Shown piece by piece: positions 44,770 through 56,438 of a stretch of 64,000 nt of DNA. The stretch is from Kalmusia sp. IMI 367209. Taxonomy: Eukaryota; Ascomycota; Dothideomycetes; Pleosporales; Didymosphaeriaceae. The notes under the pieces are model-generated. The model was not told where the DNA came from and did not search any database. It saw nothing but the letters and a program-made list of their open reading frames with translations. The stretch is from contig JAPEUQ010000009.1 of NCBI GenBank assembly GCA_027946365.1, positions 1,550,001 through 1,614,000 of the forward strand, in the 5' to 3' direction. Numbering within the stretch: the first letter of the stretch is position 1; each line of letters begins with the position of its first letter. Made by a program: the position numbers and the translations under genes.

Positions 44770-46165
44770 GTGTTCTTTGGTGTCCTGCAAAGATCAGGGT
44801 GTACCGGCTTGCACTCGTGTTGATAGTTCACTTCTTCAAGTATATTTTCTATCTTGGCATACTTAGATACCCACAAAAATCAATGCCTAACCTTTTTGCA
44901 CAGATCAATCATATGAACGTGATGTACAATGGCCACAGGAGTCAGGGCTCGTCTATTAAGGGGCCATTGATTCCAACATTTCTTACAGCGTTGAAACGAG
45001 CCAGGAAGTGTCTCGCACTTATTCGTGGAACTTTTATGCCAATGGTCCCACCAAACAAACCTCATGATAACTGACTTCCCAGTCTCGCTTATCGAAGGAT
45101 TCTTTCGATGTGCGCATTGACCTTCCTAAGCGCAACTCTCCAGGCTTTTTGTAGAGCTCTTTCAGTAGTAGTGACTGTTTGAATGCGCCAACCACATAGG
45201 ACAGCTACGTCTGCTGTCAGGCTTTCACCTTCGGCGACCCTGACGGTGTTTTCACCTTCAATCAGGACATCTAAGCAGCATAAGGCAGTGTAATCGCTCT
45301 AGTGACCTGAAATCCAGATGTGAGAGTCATTGCACCGAAGCTGAATGCTTGGGCAAATGCGGATGTCGTGTTTTTCTTCCGTTTTTCATCCCTCTTTCAT
45401 GTGGCTCACGCTATCTAGATTGCTTTGTTCTCGTTACCCTCAATTGGCCTGCTGAATGTGCGCCCTTGAACATAGCTCTGAGAAAGTGCTTGTAATGTGC
45501 GTATGATGTCGGCTTTTGTTCTCCTGTGTGCCCTACTTTTAGCTTACCAATAGCACGCAGCCAGATGCAGTTCCGAGTATCGGTACATAGACCTTCGGAT
45601 ATGGAAGTATTTTCATTTTGTTATTTGAATGGAGAACTATGTACGAAAGTTGAAGGGGGAAGACCATAAATAGGCGGACGCTTACGTTCAGTAGGTATCG
45701 CAAGCATTATTCTTAGTCAGTTACTCAGACCCTGCTTTTGATGTCATCTCTGCCTTGAAATCCCTTAGCGTAATGCTGCTCGTAACGCTTCGGTATCTTT
45801 TTCTAGTAAGTATCTACAGTCTGAAAATTCCTAGTACTAGAAGCGGAGGCCGAAGAAAATAGATGCTTTGAATACCCTTGTATGCTCGCGAAAACTAGTC
45901 ACTGCATGTTAGGAAGGATTCGAAGCTAGTTTGAATCCAGTCATCGCCATCGCAAACTATTCCTGTTATTGAAAGCTCATCGGATTAGGCTGAGCAAGAT
46001 CTACAGCACACGTAAGCCCACGATATACGACGTAGGGAAGTAAGCCAACGGTGATAGGCGTTGGTACAATATAAAAGTACGAGTCGTACTCGAACCTAAA
46101 CATGAATCAATCGGCATACTCGTTCCCTCTTCCGCAAAAGTCACTGACAATAATTCAAGAGAACC
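44770..46165. other. Intergenic, no gene seen
   Basis: 1.4 kb with short frames only. The stretch 44766-45074 stays open for about 100 codons but has no good start or domain and lies in the CAP gene's 3' flank. No RNA gene recognised. Confidence 0.55.
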
Positions 46166-46701
46166 ATGGCGCCGCAGAAACAGGCTGTGATCAAGTTCAC
46201 TTCGAGGCGCTACAAAGCAGCAGGAGTATCGGATGCAGATTTCCACGCCTTCGCAACAAGCGATCATGCCCCTAAAGCAGCCCCAATTCAGGCTCGTCAC
46301 GGAATTTTAGGAGTCGCCCAGGTACCTCAATTTGAACTCTTTCGCTACGGTTTCACTCACAAGGACAGTATCACAAACCTGCGCCACTCCGCGCCATTCT
46401 CACCGAGGGCCCTTTGGCAGCTGTCAGGCCACCCAACTGGACTGTTGACGATCATGATATCGAGCTCGTCTTCTACCTCCGAAACCCTGAGCAAATAGGA
46501 GCATTGATGGCTGACCCAGATTTCCAAGAATTGATGAAGGCAGAAGTTCATTTGGTGGATCAAGAGCGAGCGAACATATCGATTGGATGGGAGGAGGTGT
46601 TCGTCGAGGACGGCAAGGTTGTCAACGTGGATGGTGCAAAGAGCTCCTATCCGTCTTGGGCCGAGACTGTGGAGACACTTACTGGGAAGAAGCCTACTTA
46701 G
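46166..46701 (+). CDS. EthD-type ferredoxin-like (dimeric alpha/beta barrel) protein
   Basis: Two exons (46166-46321, 46369-46701) join in phase to 162 aa. The N-terminus MAPQKQAVIKFTSRRYKAAG is the first beta strand and helix of an EthD/dabb fold. ADFHAFATSDHAPKAAPIQ keeps the F-x-x-x-x-x-x-H-x-P pattern of fungal EthD proteins. After the 47-nt intron come YHKPAP, DDHDIELVFYLRNPEQIGAL (a DxDxxxEFxxxD-like element), and LMADPDFQELMKAEVHLVDQ, ending VETLTGKKPT. Fungal relatives act on aromatic polyketide intermediates as decarboxylases or dehydratases; others are of unknown role. There is no signal peptide. It is convergent with a feruloyl-esterase gene, so a part in aromatic metabolism is conceivable but unproven. 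Confidence 0.82.
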
Positions 46702-47128
46702 TCAACGTCGCTAGAAGGCAGAAATTCTAAATCAATGACATGATCAGAAAATAAGGAAAAGACGGTGGTGAGGTGTTAAAGCCGTCTTAACAGCGCCTCA
46801 AGGCGCCATTTCGAATGAGCCTTGGTGCTTCTCCATTTCCTCTGCTCGTGCCGTACGGTTCACTTGCCAACAGATTCGGTCTTTCGTTTGTCGAACACTC
46901 ATCTATTTTCAGTCATCCTTAGTGTGATGAGTAATGTATTTCCATTTGTGTGTCTGCAGGGCTGTTACGGGTCGCGTAAGCGCCATGAACCTACATAAAC
47001 ACGCTAACAAGTTAGATACTATCGGACATTTGCTTGACTAATATGTCCTTTCCATTAAGGAAGTCCGCTGGATGAGGTGGAGATGATTATTAGTATTATT
47101 AACACAAACACTATATTTTTTTTACCGA
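46702..47128. other. Convergent intergenic, no gene seen
   Basis: Shared 3' flank of the EthD-type and tannase-family genes. No feature recognised. Confidence 0.6.
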
Positions 47129-48790
47129 TCACGGTTCGATGCATTCCCATCCCTCTTCATCCAATCCGTCCCCAGATCCCGTATATTTATTGACCTTCGG
47201 ATACTTGCAATGCTTCCGCGTAAACTCCACTCCCAAAGCAAGCGTATCGTTAATGAATTTCGTACCCCTCACATATTCAGGTGCATTTCCGTGCTCCACC
47301 CACTCCACGATTCGCCGCAGCATGCTGTCATCTGCAGTATCCGCAGCTGTCTGTCCGCCTAGTTGCCCCATGAAGCTCGCTCCAGGCCCACTGGAGCAAT
47401 GACCGACTCCGCTAGCACGGAAATAGCGGTAGAATTCGTCCAAATCTGCGACACTGGCATTCAGCGTAGATCGCACCTCATTGTAGTATAGGTCTGATGT
47501 TCTGCTGGTGATAATTGGGTCAGCATTACCGTGCCAGTGGAGAATTTTGCCTCCTCGATCGCGAAATGCGGAGATGTCGCCGTTGAAAGTATCCAAGTCG
47601 GTATGGTCCTGCTGGTCCTTTTGGATGGCATATATGATGTCTTTGAGCGTGAATGTTGTTGGGTCCCAGGAGATATCCTCGTACACGATGTAGCGGAAAG
47701 CTTCGGGGATCCAAGTTAGAATTAGTGGGCTGTATTCGACAGCGATCGTAGTGATCTCGGAACCGTGGTTCTGGCCTGGGTAGAGGAATGTCCCATTATA
47801 AGTGACGGGAGCGAATAGCTTGGCGGCATCACTGGCTTGGATTGGTGTAAGACAGGTTGTGTTAGACGTCGAAGAGCAGAGTAATGGTGTCCAGTCGAAA
47901 TTACAGGCGGTGGGATCTTCCAAGATACCATCGTTCGCGCCGTCCAGCCCATCACACTGCTTCATTACTTCTTGTTGAACGGCAGCCCATTGAACCAAAG
48001 TGACGGAGCTTGTATTGAAGCCGAAGAGTTCATGCACATAGCCGAAGAAGGCAATATGAGCCCACATGTCTATGACGGGTGCGCCCGCAACCACGCCGTC
48101 AAACAATTCGGGGATTTTCTGCACTGCTTTCCAGCCTTGGCGTCCACCGGTAGAGCAACCAATGTAGTAATTCTTGCCGCAACTGTCGCCAAAGAATTGT
48201 TCTGTAACTGATTTGCCAACTACAGCACCTGTGTAAATGGAGCGCCAGACATAGTCCTCGTAAACTTCAGGTTGATGAAAAACGGCTCCTCCAGATGTTC
48301 CGTTGTGTCCGTTGTTCGTGCCGAAGCTGGCAAAGCCATAAGATGCACCATAAGCGAGCTCCGGATATTGGATGCCTGTAGATAACGTTACATTAGTGAA
48401 TGCTTCCAATCACTATTCGGCAACACGTTACTCACAACCTGCTAACCCCCCATTACCCGTCGTCAGAGTTCGACCTTCCCAAGTTTCTGGTAGCCAAACT
48501 TCCATGTATATTTCGCTCGTCTCTGTTGTCTCGACCCTCAAGTTCAATCTGCATACTCCAACGGGAATCGGGTATGCTTCAGTACCATCACAAGTCGCGT
48601 TCATGCCTTCGGCGGCGTAATCGATCGTTGCATTTGGAGCGAGATACTCTGCAATATTGACATCGAAAGTATAGTCTAATTTGATCTTATTGGCAAGTTC
48701 CTTGCATTTTTCTTGGAAGGTAGCAGAAGGATACGAGTATCCTGGCGCAGTGAGCAGACCGCTCAGAAGGAGCAGAGATTGGACCCGCAT
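47129..48790 (-). CDS. Secreted tannase / feruloyl esterase family protein
   Basis: Two exons (48790-48436, 48375-47129) join in phase to 533 aa. The signal peptide (about 1-19) ends PGYSY. The alpha/beta hydrolase with CS-D-HC architecture is complete: Cys192-Ser193 in YIGCSTGGRQGWK, Asp404 in HGNADPII, and His444-Cys445 in GHCSSGPG. GNGGLAGCIQYPELAYGAS and NNGHNGTSGG are strongly conserved family blocks, the first restored by intron removal. Several NxT/S sequons suggest glycosylation. Members cleave ester bonds of ferulate, coumarate or gallate from hemicellulose, pectin or tannins outside the cell; the exact substrate cannot be told from sequence. With CDH and AA9 elsewhere in the window it fits plant cell-wall breakdown. 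The start at 48790 is chosen for the signal peptide. Confidence 0.92.
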
Positions 48791-49900
48791 ATTGAGAGAG
48801 GACAAACTGTGGCCGTGTAGAGTGCTAACTATTTGGCACAATGAGCATTCTTATATACACTTATGGCACTTGCTTCTTTGGTTTGACGGCGGACTTAATC
48901 CTTGACGATGCAATAAAAGGGCAGGCCATCCTGCAGGAATCCTACTGATGACCGGCCTGCTTCCGACGCAGCTCGGCTCAATTTGTCCACCCGAGCAAAG
49001 TTCGCGCACGTTGTGGGACGGCGTTTGTGCCGCCAAATAGTTTCGCACATTACTATATTCAGACTGACCATACTGGTGGGTCTCAAGCTGTTGCTTGCCC
49101 AAGCAATTGGTGGTCCCGATCGCTGACGCTGACGCTCGTAGCACGTGTGCGGAGCATCCTTCATGCAGTGCGATAACGCTGCGGAACACCGCTGACGAAC
49201 ATCGGTGGAACGGCGGCAGAAAGCCCGTATTTTGTTCGGTGACGACAGCTCATCGACTCATAGTGATACCAAAGACAAAATTTTCAAGCGTAGGCAGCAG
49301 GGAACCGAGTAGCTGGTACTCGACTTGTGCCTTGAGCTCGCGGGCCGCAGATGTTGGTCCGAGAAGCCAGGAGGGCGCTAATTGGGTCACGTAAATACAA
49401 GCCTCACGTGACAAGAGATGCTCGAAGGCGTCAGCATAACAGAACATCACCAGCAACGATGCGCTGCTGCCTTGCGCGGACCTTAAAACCGGTAGCTCAT
49501 TCCAATTCTTACAATGCTTTTCTCTTCTTGCCATGCTCGTCGAGCAACGTTAGTGAGCTAGGGTGCAAAAGGCCCCGGCCCATCACTCGTCCCATACACC
49601 AACTGAGACGATCCAACATATTCAATGATTTGGGAACATTCTTGTCCACATCCAATATAGCGAGGCTTATCCGGCCTTACATTGTGTAAAAAAGATATTC
49701 TTCTCAGCCGATACTCAAAACGTTGCGAATACCCTTTACTAGGATCTCAGCACCTCAGCAGCAGTTAAAGAGTGTTGATACTAGACTTTCGAGTCATGGT
49801 ATATCATTTTTTGGCCATACATTTTTCTCGGAGTATGTTTTCGTTCAAAGTTGATATACATGTCAAGATATCTTGTCGCACCCAACCTCCAAACTACATT
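48791..49900. other. Intergenic, promoter side of tannase-family gene
   Basis: 1.1 kb between the start of the tannase gene and the 3' end of the MmgE/PrpD gene. A 95-codon minus-strand frame at 49250-49534 has no domain and is not called. No RNA gene recognised. Confidence 0.5.
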
Positions 49901-51259
49901 TTAATACATCCCTCTAATTTTCCCTATATCATCTAAATCTGCAGCCTGAACAAAAGCATCATAAGCCCTTCCCGCCCTCTCTTTCCCAATAGCAAGAGTA
50001 ACTTGCTCCATGAATTTCTTCTTCAATTCTTCATCCGTCAAAGGATTTTCCATGCTTCCCTTTGCATGCTCAACATGTTTTTTCAATTCCATGCCATCAT
50101 CTAACCTTACGGTCACGTAAGCTGCATCTGTGGGAACGCCATTGTCAGTAGTAACGTTTACTTTCTTGCGCAGGTCGATGACTGTGGAGTTCTTTACGAC
50201 ATCATCCGTAAACTGCGACGGCGTGGCTTCGCCGTAGAGAAGGCCTATAGCTGCGGCGTGGTAGATGCTGAATTTGGCTTCAAGGCCCGTTTGAGGGTTC
50301 GTCTTGCCGGTTAGCACAAGAACTTCCGGGTTGACACGCAGCTCGACGCTCTTGATGACGTCTAAGGAGGTGTTGTTTCTACTGGTTTCGTTGCTGAGTT
50401 GAATTGCCCCGTCAATCGTTGGATGCATCACGATTCCACAAGGATATGGCTTGAACGTGTTCTTCTCGATCTCCCACTCTTTGCCAAGTTGGTCGAAGTA
50501 AGCAGTGGCGTTTTCTCGTGTGCTAACGACGTGCAGCCATCCATATTTGGCTTCTAGTGCCTCTAGGTTGCTCGTGTACCCATTCTTCGCTAGCAATGCT
50601 GCTAACATACCGCTTTGTGCTGCTCGCCCGACATGGAACGATTTGGTGTCTGATCCAAAGAATGCTTGCATGCCAATCACTTGTGTTGATGCAATCCCAA
50701 TAGCTTGGGAGGTGTGGTTCACGTCGAGGGACAGGAGCTTGGACACTGCGACAGCAGCGCCAATGGAGCCTGTGGTGGATGTGATGTGCCATCCAACGTC
50801 GTAGTGCTGGGGCCAAACACTGAGGCCCAGCTTGCACTCTGTTTCTATGCCTGCAACAAAGGCGGTCATAAAATCCTGCCCTGTGACAGGACCATATGCT
50901 TCTGCGACAGCCAGGAGTGCGCTGGCTACTGGACCGGCCGGATGTATAATGGTCTCCAGATGCGTATCGTCATAGTCGTCGACGTGGCTGGCAATGCCAT
51001 TAACGAACGCTGCGACTTGTGCGTCCGCGAAGCCTTGTGCTATTGATCCGTTCGCGCCCAATATGGAAGATGTTGGCGGACCGGAGAAGGGACCAAGTGT
51101 AGTGTTCAAAGCAATCTGAGGCGCTGGCTGAGAGGCAAAGCCGCCAATGGCACATCCAGCCCAGTTAAAGAAGGATTTATTTGCAGCAAGAAGCACATCC
51201 GTCGTCAAATTTGCGTATTGGAGATTGGCTGCCCACGAAGCGAGCTGCAGGGTAGCCAT
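49901..51259 (-). CDS. MmgE/PrpD-family protein, cis-aconitate decarboxylase-like
   Basis: A single exon of 452 aa. The fold begins LASWAANLQYANLTTDVLL and carries FFNWAGCAIGG. The active-site region SHVDDYDDTHLETIIHPAG (91-109) aligns with the Asp/Thr/His set used by cis-aconitate decarboxylases, and SDTKSFHVGRAAQSG has Lys206 and His209. WHITSTTGSIGAAVA and a PYPCGIVMHPTIDGA helix are family motifs. The family includes 2-methylcitrate dehydratase PrpD, the itaconate-forming Cad1/IRG1 enzymes and many uncharacterised fungal proteins. Length (452) is nearer PrpD/IRG1 than the 490 aa of Aspergillus Cad1. There is no mitochondrial or secretion signal. Which reaction it performs cannot be settled here. 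No itaconate cluster partners (MttA or MfsA-like transporters) are next to it. Confidence 0.88.
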   Translation of the reverse strand: MATLQLASWAANLQYANLTTDVLLAANKSFFNWAGCAIGGFASQPAPQIALNTTLGPFSGPPTSSILGANGSIAQGFADAQVAAFVNGIASHVDDYDDTHLETIIHPAGPVASALLAVAEAYGPVTGQDFMTAFVAGIETECKLGLSVWPQHYDVGWHITSTTGSIGAAVAVSKLLSLDVNHTSQAIGIASTQVIGMQAFFGSDTKSFHVGRAAQSGMLAALLAKNGYTSNLEALEAKYGWLHVVSTRENATAYFDQLGKEWEIEKNTFKPYPCGIVMHPTIDGAIQLSNETSRNNTSLDVIKSVELRVNPEVLVLTGKTNPQTGLEAKFSIYHAAAIGLLYGEATPSQFTDDVVKNSTVIDLRKKVNVTTDNGVPTDAAYVTVRLDDGMELKKHVEHAKGSMENPLTDEELKKKFMEQVTLAIGKERAGRAYDAFVQAADLDDIGKIRGMY

Positions 51260-53356
51260 GATGGATGAGAGGCTGTTTTCGTGGTGTGAGAACTCATGTT
51301 TTGGGTGATCTGCATCTTATGAATTATGAATTGGTTGTACAGTATTGTACAAAACCTATGACGATAGATCCCCATGATGATGCGGGCTTCTTCAGGATTA
51401 GTTAGTCTTTAAATCCACCAGTGAAGAGGGTGGCTAACGCCGAAATTCCGACATCGCTGGAACGGCGTTGCCAGGTTTGGTGTTGTCCAGTACTTATCCG
51501 AACTCTGATCAGCGTTAATGCGGGGTGGCGGGGAAGAGCGAGATGCGGACGCGGAGTTGTGCGATTCTGGAATCGCAATTTACAAACCAGAGCCGCGACT
51601 CGAGATATTGAGCTTTAAAAACTTACCGCATCATTGCTGGTTTTCCAACTTTGAGGTAGACCAGTGTACGTGACCTTTTACCATTCGCGATTTGACGGGG
51701 TGCTGTGCATAGCACCATAATCGATGATTATGCAGTTTGAGTTACTAACAGTATTAATCGGTATTTCAACCTGTAGAATCTTCTGAAATTCTAAAGAGCC
51801 TGTTGCTAGCCGATACTTATTCATACCAACGGATCGGATGAGGATGTCTACACCCATTGAACTTCATTTATGATATAGAGACTCAAATCTGCACTGGTGG
51901 GACTGTTCGCACCGCTTCAGTTGTAGTCGTGAGAGCGACTGCTTCCGTGGTGAACTAGTCGCGAAGTCTTCTTCTAATGGCATTAGTCTCAAGCTAAAAC
52001 TCATTGGATTTACGAATTCTCTTAGAAGCGATCTTCGCAAGCTCTTTAGATATGAATGGCGATGATTGATGGAGAGCAGGAAATGCGAGTATTTTTGGTC
52101 CTTCAATGTTGCATCGGCCTCAGAAGCGGGTTCATGCTCTCGGCCGTTGGGAATCTTTGCCAAACGTATACTTTGTAATCAAGGAGATCCAGTTCGGAGA
52201 CCAACAACATCTAGCAATTCCTAAGTAGGATTTTAAGATATATTGAGATGTATTGAGATGTATTGAGATCAACGATGTTAGAAGTGAAGAAGCTGAATCA
52301 TTCATACGCAATGCGACAAAAGTCCACACGAGGAGACCTAGGGTTACCGATGGGAGGCCTCCTAACGTGTAGAAAATCTTAGCCTAGGGGTTGACGCAGA
52401 AAATATCGATCACAGCTCTAAAGGAACTACCAGCGATGACAGCATGTGTGAAATAGGTACGTGGCTGATCGACAAACAGTTCCAAGCGCTTTCAGTCGAC
52501 GAGGGTACGCAGGAAGCTGAACACGAAAGAGAAGTCGAATGCCTTCAAATATTCTTTCGAAAACCACTTCGAAATGTCCAGCTCTACTGTGATTGGAAAC
52601 AATGGGAATTGTCGAGAGTTGCTTCGTGTCTCATCGAGCTGATATCTAAGATGAAGGGTATCCTCGCCAATCTGATGTCCACTTGGACTCTGGATAAGTA
52701 GCGAGAGAACGGGCTCTCGCAAGCATCGATTTGTAAGAGACAAGATCCTCAAGGCGTAGTACTGTAGGACCTGAAATAGAAGTGTCTAACGTTACACTGA
52801 AGAGCGACGAGTAGCGGGGACGTGTGAGAGGTTCTTACTAAGACTTGAAGGTGGCGCCACAACGCACAATCAAGGTCGCCCCGTCATCCTGAACATCCCA
52901 TCACTAACATGCAAACACGAGCGCAACACTGGCAAACGGCAGATCGCCACACCCCTTGAGCCACACCCGACCGTTCCGTGTGGCGCGTGAAACGTCGAAC
53001 ACGTCACCGCCACAACCTTGCTCGCAACCAATCAGCACGCATCAAATAGCTCCGAGAGATGCGCGTCCCATGCCTGCACCAGACCCATGACGCAAAGTTC
53101 CAGCAAATAACAAGCCTCAACAAATGACACTCATCAACTTGGCGCTCACGAGATGGGGGGGAAGGGTAGGATATATATGGGCTGGCGTCGCCCTTGTGTG
53201 GAGGCGCCCAGGGTAGCACTTGCATTCCGCCTTGTGGAAACGACGAACTTGAACATAGCAAACAACACTCGGCTCTGGGTCGAACATTTGAGCTTCAGAC
53301 ACAATTTTGGAGAACGCGCTACGTTGATTGAGAAGCACGCAAAGACATAATTCAAC
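51260..53356. other. 2.1-kb interval without a recognised gene
   Basis: Largest gap after the 25-28 kb region. Frames of 60-100 codons exist on both strands (for example 51864-52163 minus and 52444-52701 plus) but none shows a domain, signal peptide or splice-supported extension. It holds a short tandem repeat (listed). No transposon motifs seen. Confidence 0.5.
52241..52270 (+). repeat. Three tandem copies of a 10-bp unit
   Basis: TATTGAGATG is repeated twice exactly and a third time with a final C. Likely a minor minisatellite; no function evident. Confidence 0.85.
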
Positions 53357-53918
53357 ATGGGCTTCTTCAAGACCTTCCTCCTCATCCTCGTCACCATCTT
53401 CAGTGCGTCCCTTACCCCCTTCCACCCACAGCTATAGGCCAACCGTTTGGGGACTGCATTGTGGACCGACTCACCCAGGACACAATATAGAGCCTCCAAG
53501 CTTCTCGCCTGCACGAAACAACAGCTAACCTCCCCCCAGTACCCCCCATCGGCGTCCTAGCCGTAGCAGGCTGCGGAGTCGACCTCCTCATCAACATTCT
53601 TCTTACCTGCCTCGGGTACGATTCTCTCTCTCTCTCTTTCCCCCACCCTTTCCAAAAAAAAAAAACCTTCCAGACTCATGAAGCTGACTTGTTTCCATCA
53701 GCTACCTGCCCGGCCATATCCATGCCTTCTACATCGAATACATCTTCTTCGAGCGCAAAGGCGAAGCCAAGCAGGGCATCTACAATCCACGGCCCGCCCC
53801 GGGTATATACTCGGAGCGCGTCGCTCGGGGCGGGAAGAACGTGCTGCCGCCGCCTGCGGTGCAGCCCGCGGCGGTGCAGCCGACGGTTCCCCCGGGACAA
53901 GCGTATGGGACGGTGTAA
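53357..53918 (+). CDS. PMP3: Plasma membrane proteolipid 3 (PMP3/UPF0057)
   Basis: Three exons (53357-53402, 53540-53615, 53702-53918) join in phase to 112 aa. Two hydrophobic helices span KTFLLILVTIFIPPIGVLAV and VDLLINILLTCLGYLPGHIH, the Pmp3/UPF0057 signature with the PPIGV turn and CG-VDLLIN-LLT-LGY-PG-IHA pattern. The tail (about 60-112) is longer than in the minimal 55-aa yeast protein and is Pro/Val/Gln-rich (PPPAVQPAAVQP), ending GQAYGTV. Yeast Pmp3 helps control membrane potential and cation tolerance, with stress-induced homologues across fungi and plants. Intron 2 contains a CT microsatellite and an A-run. All junctions keep phase. Confidence 0.93.
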
Positions 53919-54831
53919 GAAGGTATTGGGTGCTATAGTATCCTTGAAGAGAATGGTGAATTGCGATATTCGTGGTTGGGGCAGGCTGGATGGCGGATTC
54001 TTACTGGGGCGGTAATGTTTTTCTCGGAGGTTGGTAATGTCGTTTTTGATATGGGGCGATTATTGTGGTCTCCAGTGATTCGAGCCAACTAAAAGTAATC
54101 GAATCATCAGCTTTTTCCTATATCCAAGCATCGGCGAACTTCGCACGCTTGCTCTAACCCTTTGTCGAACAAGATGTAGTCTGACAGATTCAGTCGATAC
54201 TTCTTACACTCTATATTCGAGAAAAGTCTTGGTACCCCAGAGACGTACAAAGTACGTGGATTAGAGTTGCCGCCTGAACTAGTGTAGGTCGATGGGATGC
54301 TTCATCGGAGGTACGAGTGGGAAGAAACTATCTAATCGTCGGGGTCTACTGCAAGGGGTGACAAGGGACATGTATTCACATAGGGGGCCTGTGCGTGCTT
54401 GCGGATGGTAAAACTTTCTGGAAGGTCGAGACAGCACGTTAGTCTGGGTAAAGCACCGCTCGGACACGTGTTACTAGAATAGATGAAGTAGACTAGGAAA
54501 AGATATGCTTCTAGGAAGAAGGTTAATTTGGCTCTGAGATCTATATAGGTGCAAGTTACCTCTGCGTGACTACCCTAGTTGCTCACGACTCGTGTTCGCA
54601 TGAATAGTGAATACAACCGGTCGGTCGAATTAACCGACGATCAGATATCTCATCTTGTAATCGAAGTAGCAAGATATGCTGTGATGTGGTGTCCTCTTGA
54701 TGATATATTCGTATACAATGTGTATAGGTACATATAGTACATTTCCAAAATTGCCGCCTCTTCGACCTTATCTATAATTACACTCTCCAACACTGCCTCT
54801 TGCTCTAGCGGAATGCATGCTCTTCTCAACT
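53919..54831. other. Convergent intergenic, no gene seen
   Basis: 913 nt between the 3' ends of PMP3 and the bL19m gene. No recognisable feature. Confidence 0.55.
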
Positions 54832-55768
54832 CTACCTCTTCTTCCCCCTCTTGTTGCCGCCCTTCTTCTTTCCACCAGCCGCGGCAGCAGCGGCAGCCCC
54901 CTTCTTGCCCCCCTCTGCGCTTCCCAGTGCGGCCTTTTGTCTTAGATATACTCTCACAACGTTCTCCACGCTCCCCCTATCGTGCTTCTCTTTGCGCATG
55001 TACGTCAGTCTCGCCCTTCTGGCCTTCCTCTGCGCTCGCTGCACAACCTCGATGCCCTCTACTAGCGGACTATACACTTTGTACCACATTTCGACGCCCA
55101 CTCGGGTTAATTGGCCACGCAAGAGGATCGCCGTGTCGACGCCACGCCGCCGGATGTTGATGCAGACGCCCGCAAAGGGCTCGCCTGTGCGCTGGCGGAC
55201 GAGCAGGATGTCGCCGACGCGGGCGCATTCCGGGTTATCTTTTGCGAAGAGACGAGTGCGGGCACCGGTTGGGTCGAGGAGGGAGAGTTGGGAGGCTGTG
55301 ACTGCGGAGACGGGATCGGGGCAGGTTTTTTTGATGCCGCGCGTGGTTTCGGGGTTAGGAGTAGATTTGTCTGTAGTGATAAGGTTAGATTGAGAGCGAT
55401 GCGAAGGTCGCAGCCGTAGATGCGCTAGAAGTGGGAGGGCCCCAGATCCAAGAGGAGGTGGTGTTGTTCGTTTCTAACGTACTGCTCGTCCGTAATTTAT
55501 TCCGATACCAATTCTTGCGCACCTCCTCCCTGTTCTTGTCCAGCGCCTTATATCTCAGATCAGACTTCCAGGCGTTTACCAATCTCGCAGTCGACCGACC
55601 GTCTTTGTACAATTGCGGGTACAAACTCCTGTGCATAGCATCAATGAGTTTATTGCCCTTGAGGCGGTTGGATGCGCTGGTCGATCCTTTCGTCGCGGTA
55701 GAAGACGAGAGAATGGCGGTGCTCGCACGCGACGCACCCGTCCGCGCGGACGATAACGTTGTCGCCAT
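54832..55768 (-). CDS. IMG1: Mitochondrial ribosomal protein bL19m
   Basis: Two exons (55768-55483, 55424-54832) join in phase to 292 aa. A Ser/Ala/Thr/Arg-rich N-terminus (MATTLSSARTGASRASTA) suits a mitochondrial targeting sequence. The conserved bL19 barrel lies about 160-240: GDILLVRQRTGEPFAGVCIN, DTAILLRGQLTRVGVEMWYK, VYSPLVEGIEVVQRAQRKAR and RRARLTYMRK. The C-terminal extension is Ala/Gly/Lys-rich (AAAAAAGGKKKGGNKRGKKR). The protein is part of the large subunit of the mitochondrial ribosome, near the inter-subunit bridge; the yeast counterpart is Img1. The intron (donor GTACGT, acceptor TCTAG) changes frame and is required; reading through stops soon after. The N-terminal 100 residues are less conserved. 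Confidence 0.88.
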
Positions 55769-56438
55769 GATGGTGCGTGGTGATGCTGGAGCTGCGAGGT
55801 GCGCCTTTGGGGCGTCCCGAAAATCACCACTTCATGGATGACTAAGCGGCCCATATGCTGGGATCTGCACGCGTGCGCAAATGTGCCCAGCATCTTTACA
55901 GTTGTGAACATGGCTCATGTAAGCGGGACAGAAAGCTGGCATTCGACGCTCATGCTTATCATTGCATCATCATATATTTTGGTGGAGACTGTATAACGCA
56001 GGTAGCCTCCTGCGGTGCCCATAGTGTGAGTGGAAAGACACCTTATCTCACTATCATAACCCCGTACTTTTTAGATGCACGCAGTCGCCTACCATGCACC
56101 CATCCATGCTAGTATATCCAGCCCAAACACCATGCTTACGCAAGGCTCAAAACGAAGAGAAGACCCGAATTACCCGTCGCTTGATTCCGAGCATCGTGTC
56201 ATGTGCACACCGCTTTTTTCGCTTGATATGCTTCAACGCAAGAGATAAGAATTGCCCAAACAGCCGCCGCCCAAATGAGTCTATGGGGCCCTATATGCAT
56301 TGCCGTTGACGCCGAGAGGAAATAGGAAACGAGGCCGAAGGGAAATATGCTAGAGCCGCGCCTGACTGAGTTGCTCAATCAAGCCTACAACGCCATTGAA
56401 ATGCGGGGTGATCTCGCCCTGTGAGAATGAAGGCCAAG
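55769..56438. other. Intergenic, no gene seen
   Basis: 670 nt holding the upstream region of the bL19m gene and the 3' flank of the NmrA-like gene. No feature recognised. Confidence 0.55.

Noticed and set aside
44766..45074. 102-codon frame after the CAP gene
   Set aside because: No ATG at its start and overlaps the CAP gene stop; most likely the 3' untranslated region.
49250..49534. 95-codon minus-strand frame upstream of the tannase-family gene
   Set aside because: No signal peptide, domain or splice-supported extension.
52444..52701. 85-codon frame in the 51-53 kb gap
   Set aside because: Considered as a remnant of a larger gene, but no flanking coding blocks or motifs support it.
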